Made by a program: the position numbers and the translations under genes. From Colius striatus (Eukaryota; Chordata; Aves; Coliiformes; Coliidae), in NCBI RefSeq assembly GCF_028858725.1, contig NC_084760.1, forward strand, positions 95,291,867 through 95,355,866: 64,000 nucleotides of DNA, written 5' to 3'. Within the stretch, counting starts at the first letter, position 1. Each line of letters opens with the position of its first letter. Below are positions 1 through 12,300 of this stretch, piece after piece. The notes beneath the pieces are model-generated. The model saw nothing but the letters and a program-made list of their open reading frames with translations, searched no databases and had not been told where the DNA came from.

Positions 1-2130
1 TTCAGCAGGATACCATATTCAGGGAGGCAGCTGCACATCAAAGCTGCACAAAAAATAAACTACTTTCCCACAACCCTGCACTAAAGCTGAGGCAAGAACC
101 ACAGACTGAGCCCCAGCAAGGCAGAGTTCAGTCCTTGGACTTTAAAATCTCTCTGCTCCTACAGAAAGTTTAGTTGCACTTGTCTCAAGAGTCTGATTTT
201 TCCCCTACATACCATTCATCTGCTGAGCAGAAAATCTGCTGGCACAGTTTAGGGGCTGGGAATGAGGCTTCAGGACTGAATTTTTGATCTGAAGGGCTCA
301 CAAAGATTACAAGCAGAGAACACACAACCTCAAAGCCTGTAAATCAACAAGTACATGAACACTAGCGTCAAAATGAAGGATGAAGGTCCAGGGTAGGCAT
401 GTTCAGGAGCCCACATTTTCCCATGTGTTTCACCAGGTCACAGCCATCAAACCATGTTTGGGATGTTGGATCTGCTAAGCCCTCTCAGTATCGCCCATAG
501 CACTGCACGAATCAGACAGTGGCTGGCCCTTCATGCACCGAGGAAAATGTGACACAGAGAAGCGGAGTTGTTTCTTTAAGTCTTACAAACAACTGGAGAA
601 GATCTTGTTTCATTCACTTCTGAAAGAGGAAAAAAGTATGATCATTTGGATGGAAAAATAAAAGTGCTACCAGATGAAAAAGTTTGTTCAGGCTATTGAA
701 CATCCATCTAATGAAGGTAATGGAGACTTGAACTGGGGATAGTGACAAGAGAAATTAGGCCTGCAACTTACTTTACCTGCCATCGACTTTGAAGAGGTCC
801 TGAAAAACACTCTCAGCTTCCATCAGTCCCTGATAAGAGCTTGGCAAAGTGCGTACCTCAAGCTGGAGGATACCCAGCCTCCCGAGCAGGTAACAGCTTG
901 TCTCAAACAGATGGCGATGTAACAGCTTATTCCTCACTCTCCTGTACAGGAGGACGTCATGATAGAATAAACACAGGGATGAGACACAATGAGGAAGGAC
1001 CCCATTTCCATGTTAACGCCTTTCCATTCAAGTCCTGTTTGGCTCCAGAAATTAGCTGCTTGAGCTCTACGGAAATGAAAAATAGGCACAGGCTGGTGTC
1101 TTTTAAAAAAAATACTAAGTTTGAGTATTTACAGACCACAATAAATTTAAGGAGAAGACTGCAGTGGTAGATGGATATATTCCTCTTTTCACCTTCACTG
1201 TTTTAAACAAGACTCTGTGGCTAGGGTGGAGAAAACCTTTTTTTAGGGTTTTTTTATGGTTACCTTGAATTTAACTTGTGTGAAAGGGATGGTGCGTTTG
1301 GGGTTGTTTTGTTTCATTTACATAGCTGCTCTTGAAATAAAATCACATGGGATGCGGTTTTGCCTCCTTTTCCCTTTGTTGAAGCTGCTGGGGGAGGTGG
1401 TGGTGTTGGAAACAGTAGGAATTAGAGGACTGAGTCTGACCCTGCTGATATCAAACAGGCGCCATGCCCAACCTGTGGACGTTTGAGAAAAAGCTCCTCT
1501 TCTGAATCACATTATCCCCGTCAATCTTGGGTAGAAAATGATTTCCAGTCACTAGCCCACAGCAGATGATAATAACAAATGAAAAATTGCCAAGCTATAG
1601 TTTGTACGAGGTGCCAGAAATGAAGCATGGGGGAATTCTGCGGGGACAGCACAACAGTGGGAGGGAGCACCGAGGAGGAATGGCACAGCCCCTGCCTGCT
1701 CCGAGGGGAACAGCTCATTTAGCAGACAGTGCTTTTTCATCAGACTGGTAGGCTGTGTGCTGAGCCTTCTGTATGAAGCGGAGTTTGTTCACGAATGGGG
1801 CAAACGATGAGTGTATCAAGATGCCATAAATCCCGTGTTGGCAGAGCTCGAAGCCATTCAAGTCGCCGCACAAAATTAGGCCTTGTGACTGCACTTAGAG
1901 GCAGGCAGGTGGCTGAAACATCAAGTACATATAAAAGACACCATGTGAGTGCCGAGAAAAGGAGAATTCAGGAGCAAGGAAGAAAACTTCACGTGGAACT
2001 AGTGTCTATGTAGAGGTGGCTGCTAACTGGTTTGTGATTCCCAAGCCAGACACCTCCAAAGGCCCTGCAAAGTAGATCCCACACGGCTTCACCAAGACCA
2101 AGGGTTGGCAGGTCATATATCAGGCATATA
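1..2130. other. Intergenic sequence, no gene seen
   Basis: Reading frames are short and show no family resemblance or splice-site support. There is no CpG-rich promoter, tRNA or clear interspersed repeat. In human the gene beyond WDR43 is TOGARAM2, but I see no TOG-domain-like exon here. Confidence 0.5.
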
Positions 2131-2132
2131 TC

Positions 2133-2780
2133 ACAGAACCATAGAATGGTAGGGGTTGGAAGGGACCTTTAGAGATCATCTAGTCCAACCCTCCTGCAGG
2201 AGCAGGGTCACCTAGATCAGGTTGCATAGGAACATATCCAGGCGGGTCTTGAAGACCTCCAAGGAAGGAGACTCCACAACTCCTCTGGGCAGCCTGTGCC
2301 AGGGCTCCCTCACCTGAGCAGTGAAATAGTTTTTTCTTATATTTAAGTGGAACTTTTTGTGTTCCAGCTTCATCCCATTACGCCTTGTCCTGTTGCTAGA
2401 TACTATAGAAAAAAGGGATGTCCCAACCTCCTGACACCCACCTTTTAGATATTTGTAAATGTTAAGATCTTCCCTCAGTCTCCCCTTTTCTAGACTAAAC
2501 AGCCCCAGTTCCCACAGCCTTTCCTCATAAGAGAGATGCTCCAGCCCTCTGATCATCTTGGTGTCCCTGCGCTGGACTCTCTCCAGCACTTCCCTGTCCC
2601 TCTTGAGCTGAGGAGCCCAGAACTGGACACAGGACTCCAGATGAGGCCTCACCAGGACAGAGTAGTGGGGGAGAATATATATCTTCTTACATCCTCCCTG
2701 CATATCAGCTGCAACTGTATATTCTTCCCCACATCTTGTTGATGGTCTTGTCCAGCTGCACTGCAAGCTTGCTCAGGCCA
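2133..2780 (-). repeat. CR1 LINE, 5'-truncated, minus strand
   Basis: The 3' end of a CR1 non-LTR retrotransposon lies in reverse orientation. Read on the minus strand, the distal part of the CR1 ORF2 reverse transcriptase region is open for about 184 codons. It includes the recognisable segments [36 protein letters not shown] and WHRLPR, and it ends in the conserved CR1 3' tail (plus-strand CATAGAATGG at about 2150). The 5' part of the element is missing, as is normal for CR1. Because so much of the frame is still open, this copy is among the younger ones in the window. It closely resembles the copy at 61.3-61.85 kb. It is not expected to be functional. Confidence 0.93.
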
Positions 2781-2849
2781 GAAGTCCTCTCTGCAGTGCT
2801 TTCCTGAGGAACAAGGGAAGTAAAGCAGCATGCATTTTGCTTCCACAAT

Positions 2850-5800
2850 GCATTTTTCTGCAAGAAACTAGGCGTTCAGTCTAAGAAAGCGTTTTGGTAA
2901 ACCATCCAAATAGGGTTATCCCTATGTTGCAGATGGGGAAACCGTGGCATAGAACTTGGAAACACAATTTTCAGCCTTGACAGTCACTGATTTCCCATCG
3001 CTCAGTCCCAAGACACTTTGGCTACCGCTGTGATTCCTTCAGCTGCTAAGGAAACAAATCTCTTCTCATACACCTTACTCACGCTGTGTTATTCAATGCC
3101 TCATCTGACTGAGCACGATTATGTCGGCAGTTTCACCACTGTCTTCAAGCAAAGCCAGGACTTCACCATCTTTCTTGAACAGAAAACTCCATCATCTAGG
3201 TAACAACATTTTCTGAGACTTTAGCAAGGCTTTTTACAAGACTAGCATCTCTCAAGAGATGAGGGGACCAAAAAAGTGAGTTTTCTGCAGGGAATAGCTT
3301 TGTCCTCTGCTGTGGGGCATCAAGTGCTGCTCAGTATCAGCAGCGGCATTTCTTAATGCCAAATTTGATGATTTTTGAGCAGTTGCTGAAAGACAGTGGA
3401 AGTTTGTATTGTTTGTACCTAGGAGCAGACAGATAAGTGCCCAAACAAAGAAGTGTCTTTGAAATCCATGTCTAGTGGCAAGCTTAATACTGTGACAGGC
3501 TCTGCTGGCAGACCAGGCAGGGTCATTTTCCTCTCTATGGCTGCCAACGATCTCTGAGTCTGTGGAGCAAACACTGGTTATGACATTAACATAAAACCTA
3601 GAGCTGATTGATTTTGGCTGCTCAAGGTTTTCAGCTTCAGGTTTTCAGCACCGGGGTTTTTTAGCCACGGGAGCCACAGGAACCCAGAAGCAGAAACGAC
3701 AGTTTAGGTTTTACTCCCATCAGTGCTCATAGCAAACCTGTAATTGATTTTAAATGTCAGCGAAACACCTTCAGCACACAGACTAAAAGATGGAATAAAG
3801 TTTCTTTATGTAGCCTGTTGTCTGTGCATTTTTTAAAAGATGCAATAAAAACCTTCACTAGAATATATTCTTCAATAAAAACACAAATTTTCCCCAAGCA
3901 CAGAGTTTGGTTGTGATCTTTTATTTTCCACAGAATGGGTAAAAAAGATCAAAACACTTTTCAGCTAAACAGTAGTTGAGATGTTCGGAAACATTTGACA
4001 AAGCCGTGCAAACATTTGAAACGAAAAGAGCTCTTGGTTTTTATGTCAAATGCTCACCTTGTGAAGCTAAATAGATATATTTTATATATATATATATATT
4101 CAGAAATATATAGTTATAAATACATTTTGGCTAACACACCTAGTGGTTTTGTAGGAAGTTTCAGAAATTTCCCAGAGAAGCTACAGCTTCTGAGAGGAAG
4201 TTCTCTGTCATTTTTTTCCTAAAGCAAAGGAAGGGCCAACTAGTGTCTCACTGTTCTCACAAGCCCCCAAAGAAGCCCTAAGCAGAGTCCCAGAGGAGTC
4301 GTGGAAGTGGCACAGTGCACAAAGGACTCGCACACACTCCTGTGAGCCAGACCAGCGCAGCATTCAGCAACAGAGCCTTGCCTGGGATAGACTCCTATGT
4401 GCCGCAGGTTCAGCCAGCACAGGAACAAGCACAGTTGGTGGCTCTGCAGAGCCCTGAAGCCTGTTACACTGGGAATTTAAGGCCAGCTAACTGTGTGGGA
4501 TGATGGAAAACCAGAGACCTGTTCCTCTGAGCTCTAATGTGATCTGTTTGGACCTAGTGCGCAAAGGCACTGGTGGGCCCTTGCATGGATGGATCCAGGC
4601 ACCTCACGCTGGCCAAAAAGCCAACCACTGTCATTTCAGCATCTGAGTGGCCTTCCCAGTGTGAAGAGATGTACAGCACACTGTTTCTTTGAGGATGAGT
4701 GCCACTGGCTACAGGCCACTTTGTCAGAAGTGTCAGAATTTTGTGTACCAGCCCTCAGATGTAAAACATCTGCTACAGAGCCCTCAGTCCAACACCACAG
4801 GAGACAGGGAAGGAGCTAGTATACACTGAATCTAGTTTTCACAGGCATTTTACTAGGACTAACAAAGGCTGTTATAATCCTGTGTTCCAAATTGTTTTTT
4901 GTATGTTTGGGGTTTTCTTAAACCATAACTCAAACATTAATGAGTAAAATCTACTCCTATGCAGCTAAGCCAAGGAGTTTAAGTTCCTTTGGCAAAGGGC
5001 ACTAACCACCAAGCAAATAGCATGTTTGCTGCACGAATGACAAGAAGGGACACCTACCTTCATCTTTGTTTTTTGTTTACATGCTTCCATTAGCACCCAG
5101 GGAAGTTTACCTCTGGGCTGGGGGACATAGCATGGTCAAGTCCTCAGGTTTCAGCTCTCCTCTAGCCATCCATCACCTTGCAACTTCTCCTCAGCTATTC
5201 CATCCCAAGGCATTAAGCTGTCAGAGCTCACTAAGAAATTAGGCTTGATGACACCTAAGCAGATTCATTAATGCATTAAGCAAATGCGATCTGATTGGCT
5301 CCTTTTTTTAGGTGTTTGGCAAGCAGCATGCAAACAAACTTGGAGGATGAGACTCTCAGGGGAGAGCAGGCAGCTTGCCAGTGCTCTTGCTTAAACAGAG
5401 AGAAAGAAAGTACAACCTCCACAAAGCCACACTGGAAGAATCTACAACTTCTGATTGCTTCAAGATAGTAAAAGACATAAGGTGGTATTAGTTGCTTCTG
5501 CACTCTGGAGAGACAATGCAATTTGCATACATGTCATAGAATGACATCCTGTAAAGGCAATGTGGCACTAACCACAACCAGAACAAATCCCAAGGGACTA
5601 ACTGTCCCTTGCCTGTGAGAAATCACAAATGACAAAAATCACCTCTAGATTAAACTTTAGGACTGTCCAGGGAATATTCTCACCATCCATAACCACGTGG
5701 CTGCTGCCTATGCAGCTGCACTCACTGACAACCTTTATTGTTCGCCACTCTTCCACCCTAACAGCACAGCCCAAGCAGCAACGCCACCAAACCAAACCAG

Positions 5801-6330
5801 CGTGAAAGGAGACAGTTGCTGGTGTCAGGCACATGTCTTTACTGTTAACTCTGTCGCGTCTCATAGCAAGCACCACCAGCTGTCACAGGTGTCTTCAAAC
5901 ATCTGTCCTTCTAGAGACACCCATTTCATTACTGATAAATACAGCTATTGGCCCTGTAGTTCAGCAGAATTACAGTTTTGCAGGACCCTTAAAGATGATT
6001 TATGATTGGCATATATTTGACTTCTGCTGGAGGCTTGCCCATAATACTTTCACCTGAGGATACAGTCTCATTAGACCTCACAAATTAAGTGGGACTGGAC
6101 TGGAAAGATACTTGGAGGAGAATCCTTAAGTGCAACAGGACACAGGACATGCAATTCCTTAAGAAATAGGAATAGGAAATACCACTATGTGAACAGTTTG
6201 GTAAGACATTTTGTGCATGACTGCAAAGTATGCCTTCCTTGGGGTGAGAGAAATCAGTAACATCCACATCAGTGTGGTCTATACATTAAGTATATGTCTA
6301 CTTAAGTATAGGAATATTATCCATGTGATC
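2850..6330. other. Intergenic sequence, no gene seen
   Basis: No exon, promoter or RNA gene could be supported. The stretch holds a short TA-rich simple repeat near 4.08-4.13 kb and otherwise unremarkable AT-rich avian intergenic sequence. Confidence 0.5.
4074..4132. repeat. (TA)n-rich simple repeat
   Basis: An imperfect run of alternating T and A with a core of about 20 bases. It is flanked by further ATATA pieces on both sides. Confidence 0.85.
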
Positions 6331-6400
6331 TGATGTTAGGTTAGTGGTTGGACTTGATGATCTTTCAGGTCTTTTCTAACCAAAACGAGTCTATGATTCT
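6331..6400 (+). repeat. CR1 3'-end fragment (first of two in tandem)
   Basis: This short piece has the CR1 3' tail in plus orientation: a TTGGACTTGATGATCTTT-like core followed by a CTATGATTCT terminus. It is directly followed by a second CR1 3' end in the same orientation. Confidence 0.8.
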
Positions 6401-6560
6401 AACCCAGGGAGGTAGTGTAGTCACCATTCCTGGACATATTTAAAAGCCATATAGCCGAGGTGCTGAGGGACATGGGTTAGTGGTGGGCTTGGCACTGTGA
6501 GGTTAGTGGTTGGACTTGGTGGTCTTAAAGGTCTGTTCCAACCAAAATGATTCTATGAAT
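6401..6560 (+). repeat. CR1 3'-end fragment (second of two in tandem)
   Basis: A 5'-truncated CR1 3' end of an older subfamily. It begins in the 'gaggtagtgtagtcaccatt' region that corresponds to the end of CR1 ORF2 and continues to the GGTTGGACTTGGTGGTCTTA tail and ATGATTCTATGAA terminus. It sits immediately after the terminus of the preceding fragment. Confidence 0.85.
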
Positions 6561-6564
6561 AGTC

Positions 6565-8925
6565 TGTGTGTATAGATATTATGCTCAGTTACAGTTCCCC
6601 TGAGGCACCCACTATGTGCACTGTCATCCTTCACTGCAAGGTGACTGTAAAACACCTGCCTGGCAGAGGGTCTGCCTTCCCCACAGACGTCCTCTGCAAT
6701 GGGCTGCAGCAGGTGCTGAGTGAAACCTAAGAACAGGCAGGAACATAATGTGGCTTAATCTCCTCTCCAAGTTACTGTAATTTACTAGAACTAATGCTCT
6801 GGATTATTTTTCCATAGTAAACACCAATGCCAGCCTTGTGGTTTGGGAGAACTTTGCAAGAACAAAATAAGAGCTGCGCAGCGCAGCGCTTGTTCCTTCC
6901 CTCTGGGCTCCAAGGAGCCCACATGGCCTGATGCTGCAACAACTGTCTCACTAGTAGAGTAATTCTAGTAAACAGGCTTTGCACTTACGGATGGAAAGTC
7001 CCCATGTGCCACTTCTCCGGCTACCTAGATCACCCCCAAAGGAAGAGAGGCAAACAGACTCCAGAACCCCTTCTGATAGTTTCCTTACTTTTAAAAAACT
7101 TTTGTTTCTCTCAGCATCTATCCAATTCTATAGCTGAACATTTAAAAAGATAAAATGCTTTGCTAAAGTTTTAACATAGCTGCAAGTTCAGGTAATGGCT
7201 GAAAAAAACTCTCAAGTTTTAAAGCAAAGCAGTATCTATCAGCATTTATTTCCTTTGCTTAGAAAAACAAGCTTTCACTGAAACGTTTCTGAATAAATGA
7301 GCTGACAAATATAGCTCATTTTGCTATCTACAAATCAATTCTGACTTTTATGCAGAAAATTATTAGCAAATATTTTCCAAATAGCTCACAGAAGCAACAT
7401 TCAGCTGAGTAATTATTCTTGGAACAATTCACCACACTGCTGCCTCTGAGCTCGTGGTACATGTGCAAGTGGGTGCCCAAGCCATATGGCATTGTTTCTG
7501 CTTCCTAAGTAATTGAAGTGGGCACAACACAAAAACAAAATGAACCCTAAATTACGGTTGCTTTTCAGTTCGAGTTTTGAGCAAGCACTTTTACGTGCTA
7601 AAATTCTCAACTCTCTGCAATTTCTGACTATTTCACTGAACAAACTACTAGCTAGGCAAAGAATCTCCTGCGATGGCAACCACAGCACAGCTTTTCCCAG
7701 AAGGTATCAAAACACCATGATGCATCTTATTCACAAAAGCATAAAGCTGTCTTTCTTTGTCCCATTCATTCTGTTTTATTAGTTTTCCATCACAGCAATC
7801 TTAGCGAGTCTGAAGTTCTGGGCTGAGGAAAAGAAAGTACAGCTGTGTCAAAGTTTTTCTGAGTGTGTCCTACTAGATAGATATTCAGGGTCTCTGCAGC
7901 TACTGGGTAACACAGGGCCAAGCACTTCCACTTCCTGTGCACCTAGTCTCTGGATAGATGTGACCTGACACAGTTCCACAGCCCCAAACTCCCACCAGCT
8001 TCCCCTGGTAACCAGCCCATCCTCTGCTACCTCCACAAGAGAACTCTTCTCCTGAAGGCCAGGTCAGGGCACACAGGCCCCAAACAGCTACATAGCAGTA
8101 AAGCTGAAGGAGTAAATTGATGCCTGTCCATGAGCAGCCTAATCCTAATGTCACTCAGCTGCCTCTCCTGAAGGGCACCTGTATGAGCACAAACTGTATG
8201 GAGCTGGAAAGCAGCAGTAATGACCTTCAGCTCATCATTGCATTATTCGGGGTTTGCTTTGACACATCAGGAGGGTCACATGAAGATAGAGTAGATCCTG
8301 AACATAAGGCAGCATCACTGTATAACTGATCCACTAACACATTAAGGAAGAGAGTGGGAAAAGAACCACCACCAGGCTGCAGTGCGGTTTGCCTGTTCAC
8401 CACAAAACTTTTCCAACACGTCTAACATACCAACAGTCTCCTGTCCAACAATCACAAAACCTCCAGACTCCTGCATTGCACTTAAACAGTTAAATATATT
8501 TCCACACAAAAACCCCTACCTCCTCTTTCCAAGTAGGAGTCCATGTCTTACCCCGTTTCCCATCTGGCCATCACTTCATTTTTTCTAAGCTGTGTAATTA
8601 AGAGCTTATATAAAATTGATTTAAAGAGAGTCTGCACTCTGGATGACTCCACTGAGAGCAAGGTAAAAGAGCCTTGACAGGTCAGAGTTGGGTTCATTTG
8701 CTTTGTTTCCTCAAATATCTGAAGTTTCAAGGAAGGGTCCCAAGGAGTGCAAAGGATCTGAACAGACGCGTGACTGGAAACCAGATCCCTCAGGAGTCAT
8801 CACTTCTCGTCTAATGAATTTCCTGACAGCTCACATCAAACACTCCAAAGCAGAGATCACAGATGGGTTTATGTCCTCCATTAGGATGAAATACTCTGTC
8901 TGCCCATGATGGGGCTCTTGTGCCT
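6565..8925. other. Intergenic sequence, no gene seen
   Basis: Only short frames without splice support or recognisable protein families. I see no promoter-like CpG cluster or structured RNA. Confidence 0.5.
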
Positions 8926-8929
8926 TCCT

Positions 8930-9345
8930 CTAAAACATCGAGACCACGGAGAAACAGAGAAGGCTGAGGTAAAATGTGAAACAGCCCTGTGAGTACTGAG
9001 GTTGGAGAAGGGTGGAAGTGATGCAGCTACCAGAGATTGCCCTGTAGCCTCCAGAGAGGAGGCCCCTGTGTAGCGGGCATCCACTCTCAGCCTGTGGAGG
9101 AGCCCACATCAGAGAAGACAGACATTTCCTGAAGAAAGCCATGGCCTGTAGAAGACCTATTCATCCTGAAGGACTGCAGCCCATGGAGAATGCCCACACT
9201 GAGGCAAGGGAAAACTGTGGGGAGGAAGGAGCGGCAGAGATGAGCTGCCAGGACCTGACCGCAGCCCTCACCCCTGACGCTACCTCCAGAGGGACAGGAG
9301 AGGTAGAAGTGTCCAGAAAGAAGGGGTGAAGTTCAGTCTGGAACA
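8930..9345 (+). repeat. Possible degenerate GC-richer interspersed repeat
   Basis: This block is richer in G and C than its surroundings. It repeats phrases of the type 'cctgaaggactgcagccc', 'catggagaatgcccac' and 'gaggaaggagcggcagaga'. It reminds me of a dispersed avian repeat with tandem 'tgcagcccatgga' units, but I cannot assign a family. A 62-codon open frame across it is probably incidental. RepeatMasker with an avian library would settle this. Confidence 0.35.
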
Positions 9346-9349
9346 AAGG

Positions 9350-12300
9350 GGAGGAGGGAAAGGTGCTGTTTCGCTTTTGTCTTTGTTTTTCACCATTCCA
9401 AATATCTTTTAACTGGCAATAGATAAAAATGATTTTCCTCAAGTCGTATCTGTTTTGCCACGATGGTAATTGACATGTGATCTCCCTGTCTCAATAGCTG
9501 CCTATGAGCTTTTTTCCACCTTATTTTCTCCCTCACTGTCCCTACTGAGGAGGGAGAGCGGGACAGTGGCTGTGTGGGTGCCTGACAAGCTGGCCAAGGT
9601 CAACCCACCACAGGTGACACTGCTGCACTGACACTGTAGTGACAAGAGGAGATGAGAAATGTAGGATCTCTCTGTAAGCTCCAAGAGGGGTATAAGCTCC
9701 AACGTGGAGTGACCAGACTGCATAAAACCCACTCTAATTGCTACAAGATGGCTCACATACAAAGGCAAGAGGTATCAGTATGAAACACTACAGTAACTCC
9801 TAGAGGCCCCCTTTGGCAAGGCAAGATATCTGCAGCTGTTTTAAGACTTCTCATCGCTTGCAGCTGTATTCATATTTCTAAAAGGAAATTACAGGGTTTG
9901 ACTTGAGTCCTTCCCTTGAGGCACACATCAGGGTTGAACTTGCACAGTCACTCATTTTTGTTTCCCCTCCATCTCTAACCAACAAGGATTTCTTGCACAC
10001 ACATACACCTCCCTTCTGCTCAGTCAGCCTTTCTTCTCTTCACATACTGAGCTGGAAGTGTTCCCTGTGAAATCACACTTGAAACCCATTAAGAGTACAG
10101 AAATGCAGAAAGCTGCAGTTAAGATAGCTGGAGCAGATGAGACCCTGCAATGTCTCCCCTCCCTTTAAGGCATTGCAGCACGATCATACAAAACACCATT
10201 AAATGCTGTGCTTTTTTTTTAAACAGCACTATTTACTTGACCCTGACAAGAAAGAGGTGTTAAGCAGAGGAAGGGCTGACAAACAGAGAGATGCTGAGAG
10301 GAACAAGACTAGACTCTTGTAGGAGATGCTAATCCAGCAACTGAAAGCGTTAAAGCCAACCAGGGACGTTAATGGAAGGAAGATTTGTACAGGCCAATCT
10401 ACTCTAACCTAATCCTTCAACAGCCATAATGCAATGACACTCGGAGCCTCACTCAGCAAGCCCCATTTTTGATATTCAATGCATTTCTTAGCAGTTAGAT
10501 CTAATCTATAATCCTTAAGAGACAAAACAACATCTTTGGCCTCAAACTTAGAGGCCTTATCTAATCAGTCATTTCCTCTCCTGAGCAATACGGTGACATC
10601 AGCTCCTGCACCTGGCCTCAGCGCTGTATGCCAAACTCCCTCTACCTCAAGTCTCAGCAAAATGCACCTACCACTCTCCTGGGCCTCTGGGACCTTGGCT
10701 ACTCTTTCCACCAGTTTCTTCTCCCAGGATGTCAGTGACATATGAATACCGGACCCTCTCAAAAGGGCAGCCTCTGCAATGTATTTAACAACATACTGCA
10801 GTCCAGGACAGAAGTCCCAGCTGTGGCAAACGCCACACTGCAGCCATTGCTGCCTTCAACAGATTTGTGGAGAGATGAAGGGGGAAATACGCCTTTTACA
10901 GATGAACTAATGGAGGCATTTATTTAGAATAGGGGTTTTTTTGCAGTCAGTGCCTGAGAAACATAGTAATGTCCCAGAAATATGGCTATCCCTGCCCTAA
11001 CCTCGCATTTTTCTCTGATCCCCCCTCCCCTTTCCACACTAGCCCCTACCAGCAAGGGAAAAGGCTAAGTGTGGACAACAAAGCAACATCAGCTTTAGGA
11101 CTAGCACGCCAGCAGGCAACAAACAGGGATTTGCTGTTTCAGATGACCTGCATTTTCAGCCTGTTCACCAATAAATTAGGCTTGGTTCTCCTGGGAAGTT
11201 CTTTCTGAAGCTACAGGAACTAAAATTAAACTTTAAAATCAATGAAAACTGATGCACACTAGCAAAGATTCATGCACCAGAGAAGCACACTGTAGAAATG
11301 AATTTGGTCACAGAGACCATGCTTATTCAACTCTCTTTCCTACAGCTATCTTCTCACTGGATTGGTATCCTTTGTGGCCCGAGTGCCCTTCAAGTTCCAC
11401 ATATTTCCAAAACTGCTGTCACTGCTTTACTTTAAAAGGGATTGTCAAGCTCCTTCTGGATTTTAAGAACATTGCAACAACCTTCCCTACAGAGAACACA
11501 GATCAATAGGGCACGAGGCAAAGAGCCAAATGTCTCATTCAAAGGGGCACGTGCTGAGGCTTGCCTGCCTGATGGGCCACAAAAGCCTGGGGACAGATCC
11601 CAGGCAGCACAGAGGGAGCCGGAGCACTGCAGTGATTTTCTGTGTGCTGCAGTTTCCCCACTGTTTTGCAAAGCAATCAACAGCTCAGAGCTGCAGACTG
11701 AAAGACAACATGAAAAAACTGCCTTAATAGGTTATTTCATCTCTTCCAGCCTTCAAAAACTATATTACCCCTCTGAGGGTACTTCGAGAGTTTTGCTGCC
11801 TAGCCCAGCAACAGAAACAATATGATATCTGGTCACTTTTTTCCAAAATAGCCTAGATTACAGCACTGGTTATCAACACATCCATTTTTAAATGCTGGAC
11901 TATGACTAGTCCCAGGAAGACCACTGCTTCCTATAGCAGTTCTGATCAACATGAAGAATGGAGAGCATCACATCTGGTGAGCAGCTCTAGAGTAGGATTT
12001 CACTTGCAGTGCTGTCCACTGTACTGCCCTTTGGTAGCTCTCCTCACCAGGATCCAGTAGGAAACAAAATTTTCAGCTTGAAGTCTGAATTTAAGGTGGA
12101 TTAATTCACTGAACTTGAATTTTAAAACAAAAGCAAACAAACAAAAAACCCCATTAACAACCACCCACCAAAACCACAAAATGGACACCACTGGGGATTG
12201 GTTTATGAGTAACTAAAGGAGATTAAAGGAAAATATTAAAGTAAGTTTAAAACCAATCAAATCTAAAGAAAAAGGTCAGTTCCAGTAGGATACTAAAAAG

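Noticed and set aside
11442-11825. 127-codon plus-strand frame
   Set aside because: No domain, no splice sites, no promoter nearby; overlapped by other frames of similar quality.
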